Shown: piece by piece, positions 47,801-57,446 of the stretch | Numbering within the stretch: position 1 is the first letter of the stretch | How the letters are laid out: every line of letters begins with the position of its first letter | Origin: Leptoclinus maculatus | Taxonomy: Eukaryota > Chordata > Actinopteri > Perciformes > Stichaeidae | DNA: 64,000 bases | NCBI GenBank assembly: GCA_032191485.1 | Contig: JAVDOI010000007.1 | Span: 23,118,387 to 23,182,386, forward strand | Direction: 5' to 3' | The notes under the pieces: generated by a model | Databases searched by the model: none | Told to the model about the DNA's origin: nothing | What the model saw: only the letters and a program-made list of their open reading frames with translations | Made by a program: the position numbers and the translations under genes

Positions 47801-48070
47801 TGGATGCTGGCTCGTAGAGCAGTCTGCCAAAAGTCTCGCTCATGACTTTTCTCAGTGCCGTCATGAGCTCAGTTGTTGTTTCTGTGTTTTGTCTGAGAGC
47901 CTCTGAGACAGTGGGAGACGGGAGAGAGAGGAGAGGAGGTCTCGGATCGGGAGCCAGTGAAATTTGACCAAGCTCCTCCGCCTGTGGAAGATCTGAGGGT
48001 GAAGCAGAGGGTGGGGGAAGGTTCTGAGGAGGCCGGCCGGCGCATACCACCTCAATAGCGCAAGTTAGAT
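44867..48070 (-). pseudogene. Truncated, decayed endogenous retrovirus (gag and pol remnants)
   Basis: In minus-strand order: a 230-codon open frame at 47358-48050 with proline-rich text, an RG-rich region and one CCHC zinc knuckle (C172, C175, H180, C185; 47496-47537), the nucleocapsid part of a gag gene. Then pol remnants: reverse-transcriptase C-terminal/connection-like sequence near 46905-47140 (NYAELAKPLSKL), and RNase H-like motifs (DGS, GNGKAD) between about 45750 and 46112, spread over several frames with stops and frameshifts. Protease, most of reverse transcriptase, and any recognisable integrase are missing; 44867-45700 is unassigned and could include the end of env. A single zinc knuckle suggests a gamma/epsilon-like class. 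The 5' end is cut at ~48070 where module C begins. It cannot encode functional proteins. Confidence 0.75.
46113..46900. mobile_element. TTAA-flanked inverted-repeat element (piggyBac-type MITE?) inside the retroviral pol remnant
   Basis: A 788-bp insertion with terminal inverted repeats sharing TGGTGTCACACTATTGCG, flanked by TTAA at 46109-46112 and 46901-46904. Its interior is built from degenerate CAGCGTATG / CATACGC words in both orientations plus an (AT)n run at 46511-46540. The pol remnant continues on either side, so the element landed in an already inserted provirus. No transposase is encoded. The TTAA duplication points to the piggyBac superfamily; this is inference. Confidence 0.8.
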
Positions 48071-48738
48071 ATTATAGTAATGTTCCGGACCTTTGCCGGA
48101 GGAGATTTTCTCAATCTGGACCTTTTGGAATTTTAATTGAATGTGCTATATACTTTTTTTTTTTCTTTTTTTTTTCGACATACTATATTAGGACTCTTTT
48201 CAACATACTCAACATACTTTTTCATACTATGACTGTTTTAGGACTTTTGTCGACATGCTATACTTTTTATAACGTTTTTTTTACATATTATAATGTGCCT
48301 TTTTTGATGTACTATACTATGACTTTTTCTGATAATTTCTTCGACATACTATACCAAGACTTTTTTTCAATTTTCATGAGTTATTTTCGACGTGCTATAC
48401 TGTGACCTTTTTTCAACATACAATATGATTTTTTTCATGACTTTTTTAGGCATGCTATTGTAACATAGTTGAAAAGGTTCAGGTTAAATCCCGCTAAATG
48501 GGAAAGCTACGCCACCTGCTGTTGTAAATTTTATTGAAATTAAAAAATCTTGCTTGGACCAAGATCATACCAAACTCGCTTTGTCAGCCATTTGACTCAG
48601 CAACTGCTCGGTCAAGCTGCCATTTGTGTTTTGCTTTATGTGGACCAGTGTTTTCATTTTCTGTTGCTTTTGTTATAGTTAACATCCGGATAGTTTCTTT
48701 ACTAATCCTCTGTGCTTTCTATTTCACCTTTTCAACAG

Positions 48739-49640
48739 ATGAATTAGCTCGGCAGCCAAACCAGTTAAAATGTAAACAAGTCCACCTGGAGTCTTGAAAA
48801 AAAGTGAAATATGACCATTTCGCTGCTGTACACTTTATTATGAGACACTGTATGCTTTGAAAATGGAACATTGTTTCAATACATGTATCGTGCCATTGAT
48901 TGTTTACTTTACCTCTTCTCATACAGGATTCTGGGATACAAGTCGTCACCAGGCAGAGGACGCAGAATACGAGAACATCCTTATCTTCAGAGTCATAATA
49001 ATTATAGTTTTTCTTATTGTTGCAGTAAATACGATCACCAGAAATTTCACAACTCGGTCTTTGGAAAGTAAGAGTGACCACTTTTTACTCATCATGTGTC
49101 TCCAGTAGTTCCCAGTTTGTAGTAACACCTCAGAAAAACGGATGTGATTTTTATTGCAATATATACAGATGTGTTCCAGCTGAATTAGACTTGTATTACA
49201 TCTGTTGTGCAGCACAAAGCATGCTGGTGTCAAGTCATTTCAATTTATTTTTTTTTTAATTGCACTAAATCTCGTACCCTAATAATAATAATAAACAAAC
49301 AGGAACTCACTGTATAAACGATGATTGATCTGCTGCATGTGCGTCTTCTTTGCTACTTCCAAAGAAAGAAGAATGATCCAGAACCAAGTGCATGGAAGGA
49401 ATTCAGCCCAACATACACATGTAGTTTCATGTTGGTGATTTGGTATATGACACTGAAAAGAGTCCCTCATGTTTCACCTGCAGTGCTGTTAGACTGGAGA
49501 GCTTATTGTGGATCACTTTTCTGTATTTCCCCTCAACACACACACACGTACCATGTTTATATGAAATATGAATTCTCTTCTCTGTGTGTAAGGAGATATA
49601 AACTATGGTGACATTTTTGAAGTAACGATGTCCTGTGGAG
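48739..49640 (+). pseudogene. Plus-strand membrane-protein gene remnant, module C
   Basis: The exon-2 start after TTTTCAACAG is present (ELARQPNQLKCKQ), but the frame hits TGA at 48795-48797. The transmembrane segment RVIIIIVFLIVAVNTITR follows at 48990-49050, preceded by a different sequence (FWDTSRHQAEDAEYENILIF) and followed by a donor GAAA/GTAAGA. Further on, 49122-49245 reads GCDFYCNIYRC...ELDLYYIC, which loosely resembles the GlyyIysqv strand of a TNF ligand. The last exon's acceptor is TGTGTAAG. Possibly a decayed paralogue of the module D gene. Confidence 0.4.
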
Positions 49641-50216
49641 TTTTCTTGTTAACAAACTTAAGCTCATCAGAATTAGTCCTGCATTTATTCATACAGATTT
49701 AGGGCACACTGTTTAGGCTTGGCGTCGTCTGTAACACTGAGTCAAGCTTTGTTAATAAATACTACCCCCCCCCCCCCCCCGTTTTTGGGTGGAATTCTTT
49801 GGCTTGAAATCAGCACCAGTGAAAATGTCAAAACACCATCATTTGTGGAAATTATGAAAATCATGCCAGTATGTCCACAATCTGTTTATTTACCTTAAAA
49901 ATCTCACAAGCACATTTCAAAGTTATTAAACAGACATCTTTATTGACAGATTTTTTTTCAGAACCATTGCTAAGACAAATGCCTTGCAGACAGGAAATCA
50001 CAATCTAATAACATAGTCCGGCATCAATGTGAACTACAGATTGTCATTAAAGAAACATGGCTGAGTTTAAGGCTTTTGTAACACAAATAGAAAAAAGTAT
50101 CTGTTTTGCTTGAAGATATAAGTAAAAAGGTTACAAACTGCGCCGTAAGTGTAAAGCACAGAACCACAAGAGTCACTAAGCCACAGCAGCAGGCAACTCT
50201 GAACACCATTTGAAAT

Positions 50217-51250
50217 TTAGCCACGGTAAGAGCCACCGTAAGAGTATTCGTTATTCAAATGTATCCTGTAATAGCTGACCACCTGATTCATTCGTACGGC
50301 CACGACAATGATGATAATAAGGACAAACAGGGCAAACAGGGCTGTGGCCCAGATGTTGAGGCAGCGGGCAGTGGAGCCGTATTTTCTGGCACCAGACATG
50401 TCTCCAGCCATCTTCCGGTCTCTGGCCTGGAAGGACCAAAGCACATTGATTTTAGAAGTAGATTCATAGTAATGCTCGACCTCAAGGGGCCGTAACCCGT
50501 CAACACTGACCCTAAGCTCAGTCTGATAAGGTTTGCTGTACTTCTACTTTGGAAATGAGATCACTTTCTCCCATTTCCTATATATAGTTTTCCTTACATA
50601 AGGGTTCTGATTCTTCGTATTTAAAAGTTTGCAACAAATGTAAAGTTGTCTTTGTTCTTTTATCTAATTTTTCCATGTTTTTATTTTTCCTTATTTGTAA
50701 TTTTTTGTTTCAATATTTAAACTTTCATTTTCAAGCCTAGTGATTTCTATAATCTTAGAGATGAACATTGTCTCCTAACTGCCCGTGCTCTGCATGATTC
50801 TTGTCATTCTTGTCTAAGTGAAGGCTGTGTTTTGTCTGCAAAAATATGGTAAGACGTTTATTTTCCACGAACCCTATCTCTCCTTTGTTTAAAAAAAGTG
50901 CTGCTTGAAATTTAACATTTTTATTTTTTTTTCAATATTCTTTGATAGTCAATAGTAGAAGATTCCCCATGAATGAAAGTCACCTTGATAGAGAAGATGA
51001 GAGCCGCCAGTCCGAGGCAGCAGCAGGGATACCCGTGGAAAAAGTTGACGATTGACCAGATGACATGGTCCTTGGGGGCCTCCGAGGCGATGTTCACAGT
51101 GGTGTACTGAACCATAGGTCCTCCAGACTGTCCAGGTTGTCCAGGCTGTCCAGGGTATCCAGGCTGTCCAGGGTATCCAGGGTATCCAGGTAACCCATCA
51201 TTCTTCCCCTGCAATAGAACATTCTCAGTCGGGTAACTCTCAGGATTCAT
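50217..51250 (-). CDS. ifitm: IFITM-like CD225 protein, copy C (158 aa)
   Basis: Exons 50984-51250 (89 codons) and 50217-50426 (69 codons plus stop), intron 557 bp, GT-AG, phase 0. The N-terminus starts MNPESYPTENVLLQ and has GYPGYPGQPGYPGQPGQPGQSG. The intramembrane segment differs from its sisters: FHGYPCCCLGL has three cysteines and lost the W-N before them. This comes from one extra TGC codon in a CAG-triplet run on the plus strand. The loop reads ARDRKMAGDMSGARKYG (His to Lys). The tail RMNQVVSYYRIHLNNEYSYGGSYRG is like copy B plus SYRG. The ISRE is intact, and a short retroposon-tail insertion (51341-51385) pushes it to 180 bases before the start codon. Frame and splice sites are intact, so it is likely functional. 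Confidence 0.92.
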
Positions 51251-51340
51251 GCTGTCAGCTCAACTGCAGTTTGGAGTGTGGGTTGCAGGAAGGTGTGCAA
51301 GAACTCAACTCCTCCTGAAGTTGTGCAAGAACTCAACTCA

Positions 51341-51385
51341 CTGTGAATTTCCCCACTGCGGGACTAATAAAGGATTATCTTAACT
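51341..51385 (+). repeat. Short retroposon 3'-tail insertion in the promoter of copy C
   Basis: ACTGTGAATTTCCCCACTGC then GGGACTAATAAAGGATTATC is the usual 3' tail of fish non-LTR elements. It is absent from the promoters of copies A, B and D. Confidence 0.55.
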
Positions 51386-51429
51386 TAACTCCTCCTGAAG
51401 TTGCGCAAGAACTCAACTGTCAATGTATC

Positions 51430-51443
51430 GGTTTCCTTTTCCC
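51430..51443 (-). promoter_or_regulatory. ISRE of IFITM copy C
   Basis: Minus strand GGGAAAAGGAAACC fits GAAANNGAAAC; its only difference from copy A lies in the free NN positions. The GAAACGAAAC element is at 51458-51467. Confidence 0.75.
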
Positions 51444-51695
51444 ACCAAATTTCCAATGAAACGAAACACACAAGGGTTGGCTGTGGATATGGGAAAGAAC
51501 AAACAATACAAGCCTTTTGGCTTCTTAAAAAAATCCCCAAAGAGTTTGCAGATTCATTTAAAAAAACAGAACATTTTGTCCATTAAACAATCCTTTTGAT
51601 TTCCCCCCCAACTGACACATACATAAAACATATTACATCATAGTTTTAATGACATGCTATAATATGAGTTATTTCATGGCATACTATACTATTAC

Positions 51696-52130
51696 TGTAG
51701 TGGCCATTTGTTGAATGAATCAAAATAAAACAAACAATAATCAAACGCCACTGATGCACCGTGGTCGGTATTTTACGCAGGCAGAAGAGACTAGATTGTC
51801 CATGCAGGATTCCGATTTTCTTATTTATTTAGTAAAGCAAACAAAACAAGCAAACAAACAAAAGAACAAAGAAAACTCCTGTCGTGCTGTCTCTCCTGTG
51901 CTGGTAAAAACTATAAGCCCACCCCGGTGCATGATGGTCCTATCTTTCTACTCATATATATAGCCACAGGTGCCCACAGTAATTACCCAAACAACAAAAA
52001 ATAATATAACTAAACAAATTACTATTAAAGAGAAAAAGCAATCTTAATATATCAAACATCTAGAATAATTAAACAATACTATTTATTAATTAAATAACAA
52101 AATACTAATATCAAATAAATAGCTCCAACA
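51696..52130 (-). mobile_element. Solo LTR with 5-bp target duplication
   Basis: The 435-bp block reads TGTAGTGGCC...CTCCAACA on the plus strand, equally TGTTGGAGC...CCACTACA on the minus strand. It is flanked by ATTAC at 51691-51695 and 52131-52135. The empty site CTATACTATTACTTTTATG is present in module A. On the minus strand a TATA-like GCTATATATATGAG and an AATAAATAAG signal are in plausible LTR order, so transcription would have been on the minus strand. It is unrelated to the LTR at 44363. LTR superfamily (gypsy or ERV) not settled. Confidence 0.85.
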
Positions 52131-53162
52131 ATTACTTTTATGAAATACTATGCCTTTTAATAATTTTATATGACATACCACCGTATGACTTTCTTTTTTT
52201 TTTAACCATCAAAATCGCAATTTCCAAAAGTTATCCAACTGACAAACTCAACTTTCGTTTATTAACAAATAAAAGCAATTGTTTTGATTTAATTTGTCAT
52301 TAAATGGAAGTTGAGACACAATCATCACAGACAGGAAATCTCAAACAAATTCTGGCCTTCAAACTTGACTGCAGACAACATTTTATAACTTTTTTGAAAA
52401 GGATACTATACTATGATTATTAGTAGTTTATTATTTTTATGACTATTTTTCACCATGCTATGATCTTTTTTATGACATACTATACCAAGACTTTTTTTAA
52501 ATTTTCATGAGTTATTTTCGACGTGCTATACTGAAATAGATGATGCAAATGAAAAAAAGCTCTGCCCTAATAACATATGTATTATTATTATATCACTTTA
52601 TTATTATTCTTTTTTTTTACAGTTCTAGCACCATTATTCTGACAGTTTAAATGTAACCCTGTAATTTGGTGCAGTTTTTGGAGAAAATGTCAAATGTGTA
52701 ATAGTCAGTGTTTTATCTTTAACAAACAATTTAATTTTAATTTGATATAAAATCAAAAATTAAAATAAATAGGTAAATTACAGTTATGAGAAATATATAG
52801 AATTGGCAGGTCATACTTTTAAGTAATCGGCTTGGCTAACAAAGTTGCTCTAGTGAAAAACACTGGTGGCTGTAGTTTCTTTATCTTTTGTTTGATTCAA
52901 ATAGTTTTCCCAGGTGCAGCCCAACGTAAACATGTTGTTTCATGTTGGTGATTTGACACTGAAAAGAGTCTAAGAGCCTCCCTCATGTTTCACCTGCAGT
53001 GCTGTTAGACTGCAGAGCTTATTGTGGATACCTTTTCTGTATCTACCCTCAACACACACACACATGTACCATGTTTATATGAATTCTCTTCTCTGTGTGT
53101 CAGGAGATATAAACTATGGTGACATTTTTGAAGTAACGACGTCCTGTGGAGTTTTCTCGTTA

Positions 53163-53219
53163 ACAAGAAGTTGTCCAAGAACTCAACTGTCAATGTAACT
53201 ATCGGTTTCTTTTTCCCAC
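53163..53219 (-). promoter_or_regulatory. Orphan IFITM promoter fragment with intact ISRE
   Basis: AAGAACTCAACTGTCAATG through CTTTTTCCCAC matches the sequence upstream of copies A and B. It has an intact ISRE (minus strand GGGAAAAAGAAACC, 53204-53217), but no IFITM exon follows on the minus strand, and on the other side it is joined directly to an LTR end at 53220. Confidence 0.75.
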
Positions 53220-53347
53220 TGTTGGAAAAATTCACTCGAGACCGGTCGAAAATCATTAATCACAGGACATTTATTCTTTGCAAAGAAGGAGACAGAGTTG
53301 ATTGTACTTTCAATGGAGTACACGGATCAAGGCTGCTCAGAGTTCTG
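53220..53347 (-). mobile_element. LTR fragment, same family as 44363-44852
   Basis: TGTTGGAAAAATTCACTCGA to AGTTCTGACT matches the first ~125 bases (plus-strand order) of the 44363 LTR, including the AATAAA region, with small differences in the middle. The rest of the LTR is absent. Confidence 0.8.
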
Positions 53348-53640
53348 ACTGAACGGAGTCGGGACCACGGCTGGAACTCCAGCAGGAACAGAGGCCCCGA
53401 TGCTTAAGCCCGGGTAGAGCCCGACCGCAGGAGCAGGTCTGGAACTCTTGCACAGACCGGGACAGGTCACATACTTTCCTGAGCAGGGCTTGAATGCAGG
53501 CAGGGATCCGGGAAGAGACCGGGCCTCCTCAGGGCCAGAGCAGGCATGGGGAACTGGCTAAAGCTCAGACCTGGAGCAACACGAGCAGAGACAGAGGGCA
53601 TGTCTGAAGACCTGGTACGTACTCATACACATTAACTCGG
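53348..53640. other. GC-rich insertion of unknown origin
   Basis: About 290 bases rich in GGGACC, GGAACT and CAGGCA words, markedly more GC-rich than its surroundings and absent from the other modules. No reading frame of interest. It could be a minisatellite-derived or transposon-internal sequence. Confidence 0.5.
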
Positions 53641-53787
53641 GTTTGCACCAGCCTCTAAAAGATCACATTTTCTTTTTCATAATTTTGTGTTAAACAACTA
53701 GTCACAACTCATTTATAACTCAACTTATTTATTTGTTCTGCATTTGTTACTTTGAAGACTTGAACTTGAAGAAAGTCCAAAGTGGAG

Positions 53788-55098
53788 ATGGAGCGACGCC
53801 CACCTGTTGATATCTTCCTCCAGCCACCAGAGGGCAGAACCTCTTGTAAGTGACCCTCGTCTGATATTTAATGGGTTGAGAGTGAGCTATGATACAAACC
53901 TCTTGTCTTGTATTTAGATTCTTTCCTGCAGAAATAAAGAGTTTAGTTGAAATAGATGATGCAACTAAAAAAAGCTCTGCCCTAATAACATATGTATTAT
54001 TATTATATCACATTATTATTATTTAATGTTTTACAGTTCGAGCACCATTATTCTGTCAGTTTAAATGTAACCCGGTAATTTGGTGCAGTTTTTGGAGAAA
54101 ATGTCAAATGTGCAATAGTCAGTGTTTTATCTTTAACAAACAATTGAATTTTAATTTTCCATAAAATCAAAAATTTAATTAAATCGGTCATTTACAGTTA
54201 TGAGAAATATATAGAATTGGCAGGTCATACTTTTCAGTAATCGGCTTGGCTAACAAAGTTGCTCTAATAAAAAACACTGGTGGTTGTAGTTTCTTTATCT
54301 TTTAATTGATTAAAATAGTTTTCCCAGGTGAGTAGTGTGAAGAAACTCTTCACCTGTTAGCAATGTGGGGAAAAATATGAAGTTTTCAACAGGGATTAAG
54401 TATGACATCATGGCTGACCATGAGCCATCTGGTAGACCAATCAGCTTTAACCCCGTTTGTGTCGACTTTCTTCCATTTCTAAACTTTTTTTGGTAGCTCT
54501 TATTTAAAGATGTCAAGTATATAAACAATGTGATTTCATATGAAATGCATTTGGTGTGTTGTGGCTTGGCTCACAGTATAACTAGTGGTGGGAAGGATGG
54601 TCAGTGTGCATTTCTAATGTTGAGACAAAACATAATGGCAAGTACTTATTAGATGTCAGGTATAGAGTGCTATGACCAGTGTTTTCATTTTCTGTTGCTT
54701 TTGTTATAGTTAACATCCGGATAGTTTCTTTACTAATCCTCTATGCTTTCTATTTCACCTTTTCAACAGATGAATTAGCTCGGCAGCCAAACCAGTTCAA
54801 ATGTAAACAAGTCATACGAGTCATAATAATTATCATTTGTCTTATTGTTGCAGTAAATACGATCACCAGAGTAGACGAGATGTTCTGGTCCAGAGAGGTA
54901 AAGTTTACATAAACATTATCGATAAACAGTTTTTCACTGGGACCAAAATCTCATTTCATTTTGAAATCTGCAGTATTTCAAATGTAGTTAAGAATTTGCC
55001 TATTTTCAGCCCTCATCAGGGATATGGTTTTGTCATAACGAAACAAAGTCAGTCAAATGAAATCAAAAGAGGAAATTTCACAACTCGGTCTTTGGAAA
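53788..55098 (+). CDS. Plus-strand type II membrane protein gene, first three exons (module D); TNF-ligand-like, uncertain
   Basis: Exon 1 53788-53845 (MERRPPVDIFLQPPEGRTS plus one base, donor CTCTT/GTAAGTG). Exon 2 54770-54897 after TTTTCAACAG, in matching phase, encodes a basic juxtamembrane stretch, the transmembrane helix VIRVIIIIICLIVAVNTITR and VDEMFWSRE, donor GAG/GTAAAG. Exon 3 55020-55098 after CCCTCATCAG keeps the frame (GYGFVITKQSQSNEIKRG, then NFTTRSLE) to donor GAAA/GTACGA. The result is a signal-less protein with ~35 cytoplasmic residues, one helix and an extracellular start with an N-F-T glycosylation site: a type II topology. Downstream pieces (55150-55290 and 55624-55680) recall TNF-ligand strands, but I could not join them in phase, and the last acceptor is TGTGTAAG. 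It may be a decaying or incomplete gene; no family is proven. Confidence 0.45.
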
Positions 55099-56287
55099 GT
55101 ACGAGTGACCACTTTTTACTCATCATGTGTCTCCAGTAGTTCCCAGTTTGTCGTAACACCTCAGAAAAACGGATGTGATTTTTATTGCAATATATACAGA
55201 TGTGTTGCAGCTGAATTAGACTTGTATTACATCTGTTGTGCAGCACAAAGCATGCTGGTGTCAAGTCATTTCAATTTCTTTTTTTTTTAATTGCACTAAA
55301 TCTCGTACCCTAATAATAATAATAAACAAACAGGAACTCACTGTATAAACGATGATTGATCTGCTTCATGTGCGTCTTCTTTGCTACTTCCAAAAAAAAG
55401 AAGAATGATCCAGAACCAAGTGCATGGAAGGAATTCAGCCCAACGTACACATGTAGTTTCATGTTGGTGATTTGGTATATGACACTGAAAAGAGTCCCTC
55501 ATGTTTCACCTGCAGTGCTGTTAGACTGGAGAGCTTATTGTGGATCACTTTTCTGTATTTCCCCTCAACACACACACACGTACCATGTTTATATGAAATA
55601 TGAATTCTCTTCTCTGTGTGTAAGGAGATATAAACTATGGTGACATTTTTAAAGTAACGATGTCCTGGGGAGTTTTGTTGTTAATAAACTTAAGCTCATC
55701 AGAATTAGTCCTGCATTTATTCATACAGATTTAGGACACACTGTTTAGGCTTGGCGTCGTCTGTAACACTGAGTCAAGCTTTGTTATTTAAATATCCGTT
55801 CAGAGTTAGAATAAGGAAATACTACACCCCCCCCCCCGTTTCGTTTTTGGGTGGAGTTCTTTGGCTTGAAATCAGCACCAGTGAAAATGTCAAAACACCA
55901 TCATTTGTGGAAATTATGAAAATCATGCCAGTATGTCCACAATCTCTTTATTTACCTTAAAAATCTCACAAGCACATTTCAAAGTTATTAAACAGACATC
56001 TTTATTGACAGATTTTTTTTCAGAACCATTGCTAAGACAAATGCCTTGCAGACAGGAAATCACAATCTAATAACATAGTCCGGCATCAATGTGAACTACA
56101 GATTGTCATGAAAGAAACATGGCTGAGTTTAAGGCTTTTGTAACACAAATAGAAAAAAGTATCTGTTTTGCTTGAGGATATAAGTAAAAAGGTATAAAAG
56201 GTTACAAATTGCGCCGTAAGTGTAAAGCACAGAACCACAAGAGTCACTAAGCCACAGCAGCAGGCAACTCTGAACACCATTTGAAAT

Positions 56288-57329
56288 TTAGCCACGGTAA
56301 GGGCCACCGTAAGAGTTACCGTAAGAGTCACCGTAAGAGTTACCGTAAGTCCTGTAATAATATAATCTGTTGTTCACTTGTACGGCGATGACGATGCCAA
56401 CAATGATGCAAATAAGGACGATGAGGCAAACCAGGACTGTGGCCCAGATGTTGAGGCAGCGGGCAGTGGAGCCGTAGTGTCGGGCACCAGACATGTCTCC
56501 AGCCATCTTCCGGTCTCTGGCCTGGAAGGACCAAAGCACATTGATTTTAGAAGTGGATTCATAGTAATGCTCGACCTCAAGGGGCCGTAACCCGTCAACA
56601 CTGACCCTAAGCTCAGTCTGATAAGGTTTGCTGTACTTCTACTTTGGAAATGTGATCGCTTTCTCCCATTTCCTATATAGTTTTCCTTACGTAAGTGTTC
56701 TGATTCTTCGTATTTAAGAATGTCCAGCAAAGTTTGCAACACATGTAAAGTTGTCTTTGTTTTTATCAAATTTTTCCTTACTTATTTGTAATTTTTTGTT
56801 TCTTTATTTAAACTTTCATTTTCAAGCCTATGATTTCTATAATCTTAGAGATGAACATTGTCTCCTAACTGCCCGTGCTCTGCATGATTCTTGTCATGGT
56901 CTAAGTGAAGGCTGCGCTTTGTCTGCAAAAATATGGTGAGACGTTTATTTTCCACGAACCCTATCTCTCCTTTGTTTAAAAAAAGTGCTGTTGGAAATTT
57001 CGATATGATTGAACTTTTTTCAATATTCTTTGATAGTCAATAGTAGAAGATTCCCCATGAATGAAAGTCACCTTGATAGAGAAGATGAGAGCCGCCAGTC
57101 CGAGGCAGAAGGGATTCAAGTGGAAAAAGTTGAAGATTGACCAGATGACATGGTCACTTGGGGCCTCCGAGGCGATGTTCACAGTGGTGTACTGAACCAC
57201 TGTAGGTCCTCCAGGCTGTCCAGGGTACCCAGGGTATCCAGGCTGTCCAGGGTACCCAGGCTGTCCAGGTAACCCATCATTATTCCCCTGCAATGCAACA
57301 CTCTCAGTCGGGTAACTCACAGGATTCAT
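56288..57329 (-). CDS. ifitm: IFITM-like CD225 protein, copy D (163 aa)
   Basis: Exons 57072-57329 (86 codons) and 56288-56521 (77 codons plus stop), intron 550 bp, GT-AG. The N-terminus has MNPVSYPTESVALQ and a GQPGYPGQPGYPGYPGQPGG tract. The intramembrane segment reads FHLNPFCLGL: the first cysteine of the otherwise invariant CC palmitoylation pair is Phe. The loop ARDRKMAGDMSGARHYG and CLNIW are unchanged. The C-terminal helix is longer (VCLIVLICIIVGIVIAV) and is followed by a tail with three NSYG/DSYG repeats, encoded by tandem GTAAGAGT-type repeats, ending GGPYRG. The upstream ISRE has four substitutions, so this copy may have lost interferon control while keeping an open frame. Confidence 0.92.
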
Positions 57330-57432
57330 GCTGTCAGCTCAACTGCAGTTTGGAGTGTGGGTTGCAGGAAGGTGTGCAAGAACTCAACTCCTCGTGAAGT
57401 TGCGCAAGAACTCAACTGTCAATGTAACTATC

Positions 57433-57446
57433 GATTTATTTTTTTC
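57433..57446 (-). promoter_or_regulatory. Lost ISRE of IFITM copy D
   Basis: The aligned position reads GAAAAAAATAAATC on the minus strand, four changes from copy A, none leaving GAAANNGAAAC. The neighbouring GAAACGAAAC (57461-57470) is conserved. Confidence 0.65.

Larger units (their letters stand above)
48071..52520. repeat. Segmental duplication module C
   Basis: It begins abruptly with ATTATAGTAATGTTCCGGACC, the hAT right end that in module B follows a (TA)n run. It continues with TACTATGAC-type DNA (48130-48460), the plus-strand block 48530-49660, IFITM copy C, and the tail interrupted by the solo LTR at 51696-52130. Confidence 0.85.
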
